DNA of 64,000 nt from Vanessa cardui (GCF_905220365.1 NC_061138.1:1736001-1800000), one strand, 5' to 3'. Shown: positions 43,216 through 58,355, numbered from the stretch's first letter. Notes: a model not told the origin generated them from the sequence alone. Made by a program: numbers and translations.

Positions 43216-44509
43216 CGTTAACTTTCTTTGTTACCTCATTCATAAACAAACACACATTCCCGGAAGGCGTTAAAGATTAAAAACTCACCTTCAGATATAG
43301 CATACAAACTGCTTTCATTAGACTTTTTTTCTTTTCGTCACACGAATTGTACTTGAATTTTTTCCGAGCGATGACGGGAAGCATCACTCGTTAAGATCGT
43401 TATCTATTCGAGAATCTAGTAATTCACCTAAATCTGCTTAAATAACAGTTTCGATGTTTTACGATCGCGACGTTTTATTTCAATGTTTCCTGATCTCGAA
43501 GCCAAGATTTTTATACTTTATGATATTTTATATGTTTTATGATTAAGTTGTATAAAATATAAAGCGTAGGTTTTTGTGATTTCATATCTCTGAGTCTTGA
43601 TACAACGTCCGTATTCCGTAGTTTGAACATTAATTCATGGAGATTGTTATTCGTGTTGCACAATATACTATTAATAATAGTTTTTATTATTAATAGTATA
43701 ATAGAAATATATTAAAATTAAAATTGTCTGAAATGTTGAATACGATTATAATATTGTTGGTTTTGCAATTCTAAATATAATTGAATACGTTATGTATGTG
43801 ACAAAGGATCTTTTAATAAAATCTTGCATATGTAACTTAAACCCTTTATTAAATTTACATGAAATCAAAGCTTAAATAAGGAAATGAAAAAACCGTAAAA
43901 AATCCAAGCGGAATGTAGACTGTATGTTATGCTAATAAAAAATAATGCGAACGAAACCGTCGGGGTGAGGTAGTTAACTTTAAATATAGTCGAACACAGC
44001 TGTGTGCCCTCGCCTTAGCCCTTAGGCCGTGTGACTCACGTACGATTTAACATATTAAAACATTTTTATATTTACAAACAAAGCCCTAAAGGGTTAAAAG
44101 CCCCGGATGTTTCCAGAAATGGAAACTTGGAAGGAAGTTGGGAATAAAGAGGCGTTTTGATATGCGTAATGCGACATTACAATGATCGATTTTATATCGA
44201 TCAGTTCGCGTTCGAGGCTGACCATTGTGTTGCAGACAAAGACGCCGGAACTTTATTAAGATGTTAAGACGATTCGGTTTCAGGGGATTGACTCGTAATC
44301 AAACTAACATCGACGAGGTCTTGACAGCAGTAGAAATTATAGATTAGGTTAGGTCGTGGAAACGTTTAATCTTGACATAAATTAAAACACATATACTTAA
44401 TCTAGATCCTTGATGTCAGTACTGAAAAAAGCAATGATACGTTTTATTTTAAGTAATAAATTGGACTATAAAGAGCGCGTATTTTAAATTATTTGGCGAA
44501 ACGTCATGT

Positions 44510-44730
44510 TTGCCAATTGTTGGAAATTGGTCACCACTACTCAAAAACATTGGCCCGTAAGATATTTTAATCATTCCTTGCATCTCTAATCATATAAACA
44601 GTTCCACCAACCTTGGGAACTAAGTTATTGTGCCCTGTTTATTAACCCTTCAAACCGGAACACAACAATACCAATCGTTGGTATTGGTGGTAAAACATAT
44701 GATGATTGGCTACTTGTAAGCCCTAATATT
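44510..44730 (+). repeat. Decayed repeat family B
   Basis: Recognisable words: ccaccaaccttgggaactaa, aacccttcaaaccggaacac and tggtggtaaaacatatgatg. These are in the same order as 3060-3290, with many substitutions. Confidence 0.65.
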
Positions 44731-46724
44731 ATAAATAACAAATTACAATTAGCAAAGTAATACAATCCTTAGCCGAAGCCGGGACACTATCAATGAGTAT
44801 TTTGTTAAACAAACTTACTTGCTTGTGTTTTTTTATTAATATTTATCGATGCAAAGAATACGATCTATATTGTAAAATTTGATCAAGAAAAATAATTATT
44901 TACTTGATTGAATATTGAAAAAAAGCGAGTGGTTTTTGATTGAATTTTTTTATCCTTCGATATGAAACGAATGCACCTCGGTAACAAGAAAATATATTAG
45001 AAATACTGAAAAAATATTATAAATACATTGTGAATTTAATACAGTCTTGATAGTATAAAATGCATGAAGATTTATTACATTTATTTTAAATTAATAAATC
45101 TAACTAGGTAACTAGGTAGATTCCATGTGTTTATTAATAATAATAATTGGCATTACTTATTATTATAGCATAGCATAAATAAATGTAAAAAACGAAAGGA
45201 CTTCTATCACTTACATAAATCTGTATATATAACTGTCTTTAACGAATATACATTTAAATATTAAACTTCGAAACGTTGGTTGATTAATATAGTTTTGTAA
45301 AATGACGATTCAAAAGTGCTTATAAAATAGTTCTTGAATTAAGTTCGTTTCATTTCATTGATGATTGTCTTACAAGCTATTTCTCTTAGACATCTCTTTA
45401 AGTAGTTAAATGGTATATGTATGTGTACATACTAAATACCAACTATCAATATTAATTAAATTTTACAGATATTAAAATGTTATGTTTCTATTTCAAGAAG
45501 CTATATCGTATATATCGTAAAAGTAATCGATCATTGTATTCAATAAATAATAGTAATTCTATAACGCGTACATACGTATTGTAAAACATAATTTATTAGC
45601 AAATACAGTAGTAAACAGGCGTAGCTGCTTCGAATTCATATTATTCAGCTATTCACATAATTTACGGCGAGTCTGTATTAGTTCGTTCGAAACGGAAAAT
45701 CTCGTTAAAAGGGTCTTTCAAGTCTCCGCGTAGCAACAGCATCTTGTCCTGTCAATAGGCGAATAATTGAATTTTACGTTTTCTTTATAGCAGTGCATCA
45801 CCTGCATTTAAAAAGAAATATGGAGCAAGATCCCTTCGCTATATTTGACGTATCGCAATACAATGTCTTCTGCTATTATGTACTCCTGAAGACGCTATTG
45901 TCTGACTAGGATTTCGCCGCGGGCGAGGATATGGATTGAGCAATTATGCCCTTATTTATTGGGGGACAGTATTGATTTACGAGCGCATCAACGTCGGCGG
46001 TTACGTCCTTTTGTAGATATGGCGGGTGCCAGGTGCGAGGTGTCGTTCGAATTTGAGTATTGTCCACATAGCGAGGTTTGGTTTCGTTGTACAATAGCTG
46101 TGAGGCATAAAAACGTCTTGCAAAAAGGGTCCGTACAAAAACTGCATTCAATGCAATATTGGATATATTTTTTTCAAGAAATCGAAATTTCACTTTATTC
46201 GCACAGCGTACAGCCCAAAATGGCCGGACCGGACGACATATATTGTATTTTTAATCTGCCTTTAACGGTCGGCGGCAATTCTCACTGATTTTGGTCGCGT
46301 GCCGCCTGCTTTCGACCTATTGTTTTAATGCCCTTAACTTATGGCTAGCTTTTAACCTACAGATGGAATTTTCGTTTCAATTAAAATGTTTTTTTTTTTT
46401 TTTTCAATTTGCATGTTCTTATATATTCTGTGTAAAAATATGTTCGTAGTTTTTAATTTGACTGACATCTGTGAAGGTTTTTAATTTTTTAGGTTTATTT
46501 ACAAAGTAAACAAGTCGGTTTCAGGCAACGTATGAATAGGGCATCGTTGGATTTTTGAGTTTTTCTATAACGTTGGCAAGGTATAGATAGAAGTGAATGG
46601 ATTGTCCTAAGACAATATTGGTTTAGGTCGAGACGAATTTGTAATTATGATTTTTTTTTTCAATAATAATAAGGAATATACGGTTTGTACACTCTGTTCA
46701 TTAGTTTGATAATATTAATTCTTG

Positions 46725-46985
46725 GTGGTAGGGCTTTGTGTAAGCCTGTCTGGGTAGGTACCACCCACTCATCAGATATTCTACTGTCAAATAAAAGAAC
46801 TCAGTATTGTTGTGTTCCGGTTTGAAGGGTGAGTGAGCCAGTGTAACTACAAGCACAAAGGACATAACATCTTAGTTCCCAAGGTTGGTGGCACATTGAC
46901 GATGTAAGGAATAGTTAATATTTCTTACACCTTCATTGTCTATAGGCCACCACTTACCATCAGGTGACCTATATGCTCGAATTAT
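46725..46985 (-). repeat. Repeat family B, nearly full copy
   Basis: From ggtagggctttgtgtaagcc through tgttccggtttgaagggtga and gttcccaaggttggtggcac to accatcaggtgacctatatg. It is inverted relative to 3015-3306 and well conserved. Confidence 0.8.
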
Positions 46986-47804
46986 GTAAAATAGCCTTGA
47001 CATAATTCACTGTAAAGTATATTCTAAATACAAAACATTACAAATAATCTATCGTAACTTTGATGATGTTTCAAATTAATAAAAATGCTATCAATACGTA
47101 TTGATATCCGTACGTGTCTGATATGTGCACAGATTAAATATTAATTTATGATATATTTTTTTTAATCCCCATCGTCCATAGACTGTCGGCGAGATAAGGC
47201 GGCGCACTCCTGAAATACCTCGCGAGTTTCGTCTTGCATGCGCGCGCGCCACTAATAATTTTTATGTCGGACATTAAAAAAGATATTTACGGTAATACAT
47301 ACAACGAATGAAACAATAAGTACCCATCGCAATTTCTACCGGTTGCGCTTGAACCGAATAAGGTAGATAAGGAGCTGTTAATACCTCCTTGTTTTGTATT
47401 AAAGGTCGTTTTTCGACTTAATCGTGTTCCGAGAGCGATCGCCGAAAAGTATCTCGTTTGTTTTGTATCGACGATAAATGTTTTTTCATGCTTTCGTAAC
47501 GTTTATTCGATTTTCGTCTTGACACGGTTGATTTGTAAATATACGTATGTCTGTGTAAGTACATAAGTGTGATTGTGTACTTACTGTATAATGTTTTTTT
47601 TTTTTATATTTTGTCTATAGCATTTTGTGTAATACATATTTGATCGATTATGATCGATTTTGACATATTGTACTTACGTTCTTATGTGTTTAAAGTAACA
47701 AAGAAGGTTTTATTAAATGAACTTCGTTTGTGAAATGTTTCAAATAAAAAAAAAACAAAATCTCATAATTCGATAACTAACACAAACTCGCGTTACAACA
47801 GCGT

Positions 47805-47880
47805 GGTGGAATAAGTTCCAAACCTTCTCAAAAGAAGGAAGACCTTAGCTAGCAGTGGTATATCTACAGGCTGTTTATAT
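47805..47880 (+). mobile_element. SINE family A tail fragment
   Basis: acagcgtggtggaataagtt, then ccaaaccttctc and agcagtgg...acaggctgttt match the last 80 bases of the full copy at 21930-22244. Confidence 0.7.
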
Positions 47881-49229
47881 TCCATTACTTTATTAAATCC
47901 GCATAAACTCGTACAATACGAGAAATATAGAGATTCCCTCCTTTTTATGTCTGTTATTAACAGGAACGTCACACGAAGTTGCCTCGCGGTAATCGTAAAG
48001 CGAAATAATTAGACCACCCGGGCGTCAGTGTTGTTATGAGTAAAAATTATTTTCGCTTTATAAAAAAAAAATAACAGTGGGAAAGCTCGTTTCGGCACAT
48101 TAATTTCTCGTGCTATAACACCTCTTTGCTGCCGACAAAGGAGTATTCTATGTAAAGTCGAACTGTACATAATATGTTAATGTAAATGTACATCGTTAGT
48201 GCACACGCGACTACGTCTAGACCGGAAGCGAATAGTTTTTTTTTATTAATGTATTAAATGTGATCTCTGCCCGGTTTTACAGATATCGCTCTAAGCTTCA
48301 AGATTGATAGGAGACGCGTTTTTATATTCAATTAAACCATGTATTCTTTAGTGATTCTACCTACTTTGATTTTACACAATTGTGGCGTATAGGCGCTTTA
48401 TGGAGCGATTCTTGTAGCACTAGTATATTTCAAGGCGACACTTGAGACACGAGGAATTGGATTGTTAAAGATATTGTCATTTACCTAATTGACTACTTAT
48501 ATATTATTATATGTTACTCTTACTCGTCACTTAGCTTCGCGCTCGTTTTTGGTTGCTTATTTACTACTAGTGGATCTTTTGCACAGATTTTTTTTTTAAA
48601 ATTTCATGTCATTGTTAACTGCCAATCACTCATTTACATTTGTCGCTTAAATTATAAAACCTTTGTAAATGAAATTAGTTCAGTTAGAATTGGAGTTTGT
48701 CGATAAAAGTTTAATATTTTTTATTATTTTTCAGCCGCACCGCTCTCTATACGGCCAGTAATATTTACACATCAAATTAATTATTAGTTCAATCGTAACA
48801 ATTCAGTATATTGCAATCAAAAATCCTCTTTATGTTTCTGTACATCTATGAGTGATATTTCCAAAATGCGACCATAACGATTTTTTTATGTGCAGCTATC
48901 GTCCCACAATAACTCAGACAAAAAACGGCTTATGCTATTAACATATAAGATATAATATACAATCTTGCTAAGTTCAATAGTATTCGATATGCCGCGCCGT
49001 CTGAAATTCGATCTTACGAAGAATTAATATTTTCCTTCAATATTAATACCGTATGACATATATTTTATGTTTTTTATTAAGCATACTTGTTATATTATAT
49101 TTGCTTAACATTAATTGACCTTTCGTTTATATGTAAAATATATCTATTTTAAAACTTTTCCAAGTAGTAAAGGTTATAGGTATGGTAATTACGATCTATG
49201 GGTGACGGAAAATAGTTATTTTATCTTTA

Positions 49230-49500
49230 ATTTTAACTAGCGGCCCGACCCGGCTTCGCATGAGTGGACATAAGTATTTTTTTTACCTTTTATTTATATA
49301 TTTTTTGTTGCTTTTTTCCGATTTGTTTAACAATTGTCGTTCTATTTCAAGTTATTTACACAAAAACCTTAATAAATTATATACCTAAACCTTTCTTATG
49401 AATTTATCTGTCTATAAGCGGAAACCTCATGAAAATCCGTTCAGTAGTTTTAGAGTTTATCGCGAACATACAGACAGAAAAATGCGGCCGAGGGACTTCG
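49230..49500 (-). repeat. Transposon-like fragment beginning ctagcggcccgacccggctt
   Basis: The GC-rich start and the later words gaaaatccgttcagtagttt and tagagtttatcgcgaacata are shared, inverted, with 42720-42780 and similar repeats. The family is unassigned. Confidence 0.5.
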
Positions 49501-52500
49501 TTTTATAAAATGTAGTGATTATGGAAATAACCATTCGCCATGAAAGCATCTGCATCTTCATCTCAGGAGTAGATATGGACAATAAAATCATAACTGTCCA
49601 CATAACGATAACCGCCAGTCTTGAGCGGGAAGAGAAATCGTGGCCCTGAATACGCAGCCATTTCTGATCGCTTGGTAACATATGATCGAGCCTTTAGTAA
49701 AAGCTCGCGATTTTCAGATCGCTGACTATTGGCTAGAACAATATAACTTATTTTAGTATGCGGTTTTGTTTCTGTTAGTACGTTTCAATGTTAAATTATA
49801 TTTTAGTATCAGTAAGCGTTTGTATATATAACGATGTTTTATAATAATTTTGAACATATCTGACATCACAGTCTGTTACACAGAAACATATATATACCTA
49901 CGTATAAATTTGACGTCATATAACCGATAAAAAATGTAGTAGGTATATATCTTATTTTCATGACTTTTTATGTAAATATAAAACAAGTCATATTACATAT
50001 ATGTTATAAGTATAAACTATTCTTTGCAATCATAATATATTAGTTTAATATAGCCCTTGCCACATAAAATATCGCGTAAACAGAAGCTTTACACATTGCA
50101 GTTAACGTCTTCCGGAGGTCATTAAAATGTAAATAAACATAATATGGTTTCTTAACTATATGGAAAAATCGATGTTCCAACATAAATAACGTTTATTTGG
50201 CATAATATGAAAACCTCCTTGGTGTAATAACTCTTTGCATAATTTATTTGTAGTTTTTTTTTTTATTACGTAAACTGCCCTAAGGTACAATAATTAAAGG
50301 TTCTTGTTGTATATTAAATGTCGCTTAATGAATAAAATAAAATAATCTTCGCTCCGCTAGTCCTTTTCTGTTTAACATAATTATAATTAGAACGATATTA
50401 GGCGAGCGTGGGAAACATTTTTATTGGATTATTATAATCGTGACATTGAAATCGATTGATTTACTTCTATTTAGTGTTTTTCTGGGATTTATAGAATATA
50501 AAAATAATCTATCAATGATTAGTCTTTTTTTGGATAGTTTATTGTTACAGACCATTATAATTCTTAATTGGATAAATAGAGTAATTTCCGTTAATTTATG
50601 TATCGATTTTTTTTTTAAGGAATCGTCTTAAAACGTGTTGTAAAAAGGAGTTCACGTATTAAAATTCTAAGAATCGTCCATTAATGTTTCAGAACGTAAT
50701 TCGAACGCCGCGGGCGTTTTCTCACGCGTTCTTATTTCGAATTTCGGCGCGAACCGTAGCTGTCAGATCGCACCGCCGTCTCCGTGACGTTCCGATACAC
50801 GCAACGGTCATTGACTGATTCCTTTTTTCTGGTTGACAGGTTTACTCGTGAGATATTTGTTAAGTATAGGACTGGTAATTAGACTTTTAACAAAGTCTAG
50901 TGTTGGGTATATCATCATATGAATTCGAAATTTGAATTTCGAAGATAACTTTTTTTTGTGTTTTGATGTCGCACAAGTAATAAGTTATTCAGAAACATTG
51001 TCTTCGACATAAGAACAGTTCTTAAAATACTAGATGATTTAGAACAAAACACAAAAACACATGGTCATATAAATATATATGTTCTTCATGTTTTTAAAAA
51101 ATAAAAAATTGTTGCATTTCAAAATTGGCACAAAATTTCCTGTCAACATAATGTCTCGTTTTAAGATTAATGACTCATGGCTAACAAATTAGTTTTAAAT
51201 AATAATTAATCTTCCCAACAATTACAGCTATTTGCCTATCCATATTAAATATCTGTGAAACAAATTATTCGTGTAGCTTGAACTTTATTTAAAAAATATT
51301 ACATTTTAAGAAACTATTTCGAAAATATACGTCCATTTTCTGTCTTTCAACATATACTAAAACTACTGGTTCGTTCGTTCAACAATTAATGTGCCGCTTT
51401 ATAGCGATACTTTGTATTGCTTTGTTCTGCTTCAACAGGCACAATTTAATAACATAATTTCTCAATCTATATCTTGTATATAATTAACACGTGTATCATA
51501 TATTGTTGATGCAATATTATTTACCATAAGATTATATAGAAGGTATAAAAGTTTGTACTTTTTTGACTGGATGTATATAAATTGAATCGTACTTTATTTA
51601 TATAAATTCTGTAATTAAAAAGCTGGAAAAACTACTCAGTTACTTACTGATTGTTCTTAGAATCTACATTTCGAACATTGGTAGTTTTAAATTAAATACT
51701 ATTCTTATAAAATGACGTAATTAAACTACTTGTCTGAGCAATAAGAGCTTATGTGTTTTAAGATGTCGTTTAATATTTGATTATATACTTATATAGTCAT
51801 AAGGTATACAGTCTTTTCTTAAGGGCTCGAAGTACAAAGAAGTTAGGCTATTGTTTATTATAAGACAATCATAGCTTACGTTGTAGGGAAACAAGAAACT
51901 TTACTAAAATTACAAATGTTAAAATACCTTGTAATTTTCAACGTAAATTGAAGACGATTTATTCAGTAAACACGAGCCTCTCGACAAAAGGTTATACGAA
52001 CTGGCGACATGTTAGAGGTACAAGGTCGATCGAGTCGAATGTACAGTCGGGGTAAGAAAAGGTTCGTCACCTTAAGGTCTATTTTCGTGTGCATGTATTA
52101 GTGGTAATCTGCTTCACCGATCGAGAGTGACATATTGCGTTGCAATGTGTCGTTTAGATTCAAAAGGTACTAAGAGCTTAAGACTTGATAAAAGAATGAT
52201 TGTCATCATCACGGGTCTTTCAGCTTTTCCTAGACTAGGCTTGGGTAGGCTCGAGGTTGCCCTCCTTACCCGGGCTGTTCCTCCCCGGTAGCGTCGGCTA
52301 CCGCGTCATTTAATTTTGACCCGATGGGTCAGGTTCCGTGGACCCAGTGGTGTATTCAAGAATGAATTTGAATACTGATGAAGGTTTTCTTACTTTGACT
52401 GTATTAAAGAAATATACGACAAATGACACAAGAAAGACATCCAAATTATTTGAAACAGAATACAATGTAGGTACTTTCAACGTGTGTGAAACATTTAAGG

Positions 52501-53089
52501 ACCTCATTACATATTGTACAATGTACGTGTAGGTATGTGGTAGCCGGGAATATTTGAGTATGATTTTTATTTTATTGAAAAGTTAGACGTGTCATTTCCT
52601 TTAGAAGTCCTTTTTAGTGCCAACCATGTGACGTCATACCTTATCTCCTGATGCCTTGAACACTAGGTCTACTAATAGCGTAGTAAAAGCAAACTGGTAC
52701 TCTCAAATCCGAGGTAGATCACGTAAGTGTTCACCAAGAATACTTTGTATGATTTTAGACAAGTACCGTTTAGTTTCATCGTTCTTAAGTTAATAATTAA
52801 TCTCGTACTCGGTCATGGAGAAAACATGGTGAGGAAACCTGCATGGCCTGAATGATAACTAAAAATCCGTCAAGAAGCTTGGTTGAATACAGCACTTTGT
52901 TAAGACAAGAGAACGAAAGCCTTACAAGTTAAACTTACTTTAAGTGGTTTGATACACTCATCCGTCTCCTCTGGTGAATATGTACATACATATATGTATG
53001 TACAAAATAAAAAAAAATTACCTTCAAATTTGTCGCCTAACAAACGTCTTTTATCATCCACCCCGTAGCGCACCTCTGTGTTTGAGTGT

Positions 53090-53395
53090 GTTTTTTTTTT
53101 ATTTTTATTATGGTATAGGTTGGCGGACGAGCATATGGGCCACCTGATGTTAAGTGGTCACCATCGTCCATAGACAATGACGCTGTAAGAAATATTAACT
53201 ATTCCTTACATCGTCACTGTGCCACCAACCTTGGGAACTAAGATGTTATGTCCCTTGTGCCTGTAGTTACACTGGCTCACTCACCCTTCAGACCGGAACA
53301 CAACAATACTGAGTACTGTTATTTGGCGGTAGAACAACTGATGAGTGAGTGGTACCTACCCAGACGGGCTTGCACAAAGCCCTACCTACAGTGAA
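53090..53395 (+). repeat. Repeat family B, nearly full copy
   Basis: From a T-run and tatggtataggttggcgga through accttgggaactaagatgtt to gggcttgcacaaagccctac; same orientation as 3015-3306 and about equally intact. Confidence 0.85.
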
Positions 53396-53731
53396 CAGTG
53401 AACGCCGATTTTTTGAATATATTTATGTTAATCATAGTGATCCGTTTTCTGAATTAATGTTATGATATGACATATTGGTAAATAATCACTCATATTGAAT
53501 ATAAATTAACTAATTGAACTATAAGCACGGACACAATCAAGGATAACCTCATAATTATTTGCTAAATATTAATAAACCGATAGTTTTGTTTGTACAATAA
53601 TATATAACATATTAATATTCGTAGAACTAACGTTGTGAAAATAAACGCTGAACAAATACGTACGTTACGTTGAACTATTCTGTAAGTGAAGTTGGAGACA
53701 CGAATATTTATATATTTAAACCAATTTTATC

Positions 53732-53940
53732 GTCCTCCATGGTCGAGTGGTGTGCACACCGGTTTTCATGGCCACTCTGAGGTCCCGGGTTCGATTTTCA
53801 GTCGATGTAGATTACCATTAGTTTTCTTTATTGTCTTGGGTCTGAGTGTTTGTGGTACCGTCGTTAATTTTGATTTTCCATAACACAAGTGCTTCAGCTA
53901 CTTACATTGCGATCAGAGTAATGTATGTGATGTTGTCTCA
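53732..53940 (+). mobile_element. SINE family C
   Basis: ctccatggtcgagtggtgtg, then gggttcgattttcagtcgat and the conserved body up to gtatgtgatgttgtctca. It matches 19995-20214 with a small deletion in the head. Confidence 0.8.
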
Positions 53941-54244
53941 TATTATATATTATGTATATTATATTATATAAACGTTTTTCATATTTAACGATCGTCTCAA
54001 TTATTAATTTATAACAGAATAATTTTAAAGTTTAAGGCTATTCGTAGAACGAGTTTTTGTATATTCATTAGCAATATTGATTCTTTTTCCTGAACTGTTT
54101 ATACGTGTTGAAATGGATTGATTATTTCAAGGATGAGAATCGAACTTGTGACTTGTTTCACTGGACTGTGTAGTCTGTTAACTTGAGTGACACATATATA
54201 CTTAATAGTGATTGATATGTTTTATGAATATGTTTAAATGCTAT

Positions 54245-54485
54245 ATCATTTATAATTATATAGTAAGTAGCGATAGCTCCCGGCTTTGCACGGGTAGTTG
54301 AGATGTATGGTTATATTATGACCAAATAACATAAAATCATTATAAATTGTAGCCTATGTGTTATTCCGATGTATAACCTATATTGCTGTAAAATTTCGTC
54401 CTAATTTGTTCAGTAGTTTTTTCGTGAAATAGTAACAAACATACATACATCCTCACAAACTTTCGCATTTATAATATTAGTAGGA
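54245..54485 (+). repeat. Repeat family D
   Basis: Begins agctcccggctttgcacggg, contains tgttcagtagttttttcgtg and ends ttcgcatttataatattagt, like the other family D copies. Confidence 0.65.
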
Positions 54486-54954
54486 TGTCAATCTGTATTT
54501 TATTATTATGTCAATTTCTATAAACTTTATTGAATTTGAGTGAGGATTATTTCGGTATGTTTTAAAAATCAAAATATTTCTTTTTACGTATTTATGTATG
54601 TAAGCATAGAAACGAAACTGGCGGCTGAGATAATCCCCGTTTTGTCCCTTAGACAAGGGTGCATTGTTTTTTTTTTTTATATAAAATTGCGCTATGGAAA
54701 GAACACGTGCTACACCGAAGAAATTACGGTTCGGGACCTTGTTCGATATAGTTTAGATTTGATGTAACGTCTAAAGTTTTGTACGTTGGCCACGCTTCGA
54801 GTACTTTCTTGAGACTTTCAAATTTATTGTTAAAGTTTGACAAGAACTAGGAGATAACTAATAATTAGGAAACTTAATGACTATTCTAAGCATAACTTTG
54901 AAGGAACATTTAGTTTTTTACAAATTAATGTTAAAGAATATAATCATTACATAG

Positions 54955-55150
54955 TATAAAACTAAGTCGCATGCTGTCTGTCCATATGTATGCTTACATC
55001 TTTAAAATTTCGCAACGGATTTTGATGCGATTTTTTTTAATAGATAGAGTGATTCGAGAGGAAGGTTTTTTATATAATACGTGGACAATATATTAATGAA
55101 ACAAGAAAAAATCTGTAATAAGCCGGGGCGGGTCGGTAGTATTGTATATA
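54955..55150 (+). repeat. Repeat family E
   Basis: Contains acatctttaaaatttcgcaa, then cggattttgatgcg and aggttttttatataatacgt, ending agccggggcgggtcggtag. This parallels 42960-43130. Confidence 0.6.
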
Positions 55151-56654
55151 GGGGAAACACGTTATTTTTAATCGATCTTACCCGTCCCAATAGACCTAAT
55201 CGTTGATTAGTGAATATCTGTTTGAATCTTGTAAAAAGGTTAAATATATTTGAAAATGTAAATAGTAATGATTGCAGAGACAGATCAGGAAATATTTTAA
55301 TTCATGGTTACAGCAGACATAAGTAAGCGGTACGCCGGCTGCGGCAGATGTCCGGACCGGCTCCCTTCGATTGCCTGGATCCAACATTTTTTTGCACCGA
55401 ACTGATTGTGATCGCTATTGTGATGCATTGTAACCGATGCATTGTCAGAATTCTGAGATTTCACCGTTTCCAAACGCAATTTTCTTAGATCTTTTGCCAG
55501 AGATTAACTGTGGGAACGATTTGCTCCGGGATTAGCCTTATTGTATGAGCTTGCGAGAATTTGAGGTACTAAGTAATCAGTTCAGAAAATTTTAATGCGT
55601 TACGGTTTTGTATTTTCAAATGTCGTTCATGTGATGGTGGTTAGAATATAATGCTGTCTCTCTCCTTCGAATGTTAAATCAGTAATGACAAAAAGAGATA
55701 AATCGGTAAATTTCACTAAATGCTGGACGTCTGTTTATGCTTATAAGGATTGATGGTCGACGGTGTGAATTTTCCTGTGATGTTTACAACCAAAAGGAGT
55801 ACTAATATGCCATAAAATTTTAGAGAGGAAAAATAAGTTATGAAATGCACTAAAATGAAATGTTTTTAATATAATATTGACGACATTATAGATATATATA
55901 TGTTTATAATTTAACAGGGTTACAGTCACTATAAAAATTAGTTTTCTTTTAATATCCAAATAATTATTATAAGTTATTAATTATAAACTAAAAATAACTA
56001 CAAGAAATTTAGTATTGTCTGAATTGAATCCGCTGTCTTTCCTTACGATTCATGTTTTGTTTTCATAGCCACTGAGCCACCTCGGCACCCCAAGTAAAGC
56101 CGTTACTTACAACGATTGCTTTTAAATTCGATAGTATTAAGAGGTAACCTCATTAGCGTTGTATTTGTAAGGTTTTCCGTATTACACCACTCGAAGTAAA
56201 TAAAAGTAAAGAGATACCACAAGGTGGTCACTAACACCGTACCATTATAGATAATAGGTTTAAGCTTCACGCTTATGCGAACAGGTGATGCCTTCAACAG
56301 GAGGCGGGTACGTTGAACTGTCGATAGTTATTTTATGAGAATTTAATTAACATTATTTTTAATTTAACGCGCTATTGCATCTTACCGTTCCTTATGGAGT
56401 AGCGGAATGCTTTTAAGTTTTATGCTAAATGTCAGACAGCTGTTTCAAGCTATACTTAGATGAGTATCGTATGCTATAAATATAGTATGTTGTGCTGTGT
56501 CAATGTGTGCGTGCCTGTAAATAGTTTTGAGTGTAACTTTACAATGAGATCTCTAGCTATTTTTATGCGCTTGTCTTATACATAGTGTAATGTTTTCAGT
56601 ATGTATGTATGTTAGTTTCGTTGTTTCAACATAACTTTAAATATTAGACAAGAC

Positions 56655-56805
56655 TTTATACCATTTCTAGAAGTCGCCCGCGTTTTAGGGCATTGGTCTT
56701 TTCTTGAAGTTTACTTCATACCAAATTTCATCAAATCCAGTTCACAGTTCGGAGGTTTGGTCGTGAAAGAGCGACAGAGTTACTTTCACATTGGTAATAT
56801 TAATG
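56655..56805 (+). repeat. Repeat family D, short
   Basis: agtcgcccgcgttttagggc, then ataccaaatttcatcaaatc and gtcgtgaaagagcgacagag, ending near cacattggtaatattaatg. Confidence 0.55.
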
Positions 56806-57217
56806 TATAATGTGCCCCACACAGAAAACAAAATAGATTCAGTCTTAATAAAAGAGCATACATATAAAATACAAGTATGTATATAATATATACAGTAATC
56901 TTAATATATACAGTAAGTACGAATATATACGATATGTCTTCAAACATAACGAGAAATAGAAAAAAAATACGATATGTGTATAATAAGTTTCGATGTATTA
57001 TTAAAATTCTTTAATTAGATTGAGCTTTATAGATTAATTAATAAATCAATAATTCGCCAGAACCATGTTTATTTATAATTGTTGTAATTATTTAACCTTA
57101 TATGTAGTGAAAGTAAAACCTCGTTATGTTCCACTGTTTGGCAAAGAATCTCGAGAAGGTTTAGAGTTTACTCCATCGAGCTACTTCAAAGCGGTTTCTA
57201 CATTTTTTTTTACATTA

Positions 57218-57303
57218 AGAGCCTGTAGATTTCCCACTATTGGTCTCAGGCCTGCTCTCCCTTTGAGGAGCAGGTTTGAAACATATTCCACCACGCTGTT
57301 CGA
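57218..57303 (-). mobile_element. SINE family A tail fragment
   Basis: gcctgtagatttcccactat, then ctccctttgaggagcaggtt and ccaccacgctgttc match the inverted 3' part of the family A SINE. Confidence 0.75.
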
Positions 57304-58184
57304 AAGCGGTTTTTATTTAAGTTTAATTAATGTTTTTTTAATATATACTTACCATGTAATATGAATAAAGAACATAAAAGTTCTGGTATGTTGTACGAAT
57401 AAATAAATTCTGGTTTTTTTATTTTTGGGTCACAGTTCGTTGAAAATGTTAAGTGAGTAATTTCAATGTGAAAGTCTAATATCAAATAAATTGAACACAT
57501 GAATCCTAACACAAGTTTTCAAATGCAACAAACATAGCTTATATATAAGCTGGTCACGTTGCCTCGATAATGTGCGCCGGGCCTTAATAGTTGTGACCCT
57601 TGCTTGGACCCTATTTGGACCTTTACAAGATTTACACTAAACGTTATTACATATTGCTCCTAAAATACAATTGGATACGATAGACTATGACCGGTTGAAA
57701 TGATTTTCAGCTATTTTGTAGTAAACTAGCGGGTACCTACCTACCTATCTATACATTTCAGGGATTTTTTTATGTGATAGATGGCAAACGAGCAGGGGGC
57801 TCACCTGATGGAATTTCATTTTTGAATATGGAATATGAATACGGATATATGAATAGTATTTTATTGGTTAATAATATTTTCGAATAGTTTCAATTACGAT
57901 ACTTTGATAAGAAATTATAAAATTGAAAATTAGAAGATACCTATTAGACTGTTTGTTGGTTACTAATTGGTATAGTCATAGAAAAAAAACATAATTAATT
58001 ACATTCTTTAAGTAAGTTTATTATAACACTGTTCAGAAACCTTTTTTTTTATATATCTATCTAATTAATAAATGGGTACATAAATTCAAATTCGTTTCGA
58101 TATACATATGTTGGTTCTTGAACGATATCTGTGCACAAGACGGAAATGAATAATCTGTGATTATATTATAATTATTTCTGTTCG

Positions 58185-58355
58185 TATGTCTGTCTGCGAC
58201 ACTTTCACGACCGAAACCGCTGAACCGAATTTGATGAAATTTGGTATGATAAAAACTTGAACTCCATGGAAGGACAGGCTACATAGGCTACTTCTTTGCC
58301 TGACCCATGACAACCAACCAACTGAAACGTGAAGCCGCGGGCGACTACTAGTTAT
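58185..58355 (-). repeat. Repeat family D, inverted
   Basis: Contains gctgaaccgaatttgatgaa, then atttggtatga and cgtgaagccgcgggcgacta, the reverse order of the family D words elsewhere in the window. Confidence 0.5.

Noticed and set aside
45906..46288. Overlapping open frames on both strands (95 and 109 codons)
   Set aside because: They lie in a GC-richer island where stops are rarer, neither resembles a known protein, and both strands being open argues for chance.
52200..52335. GC-rich patch with a short perfect hairpin (cggtagc...gctaccg)
   Set aside because: The hairpin is only seven base pairs and no RNA family or coding frame is recognisable.
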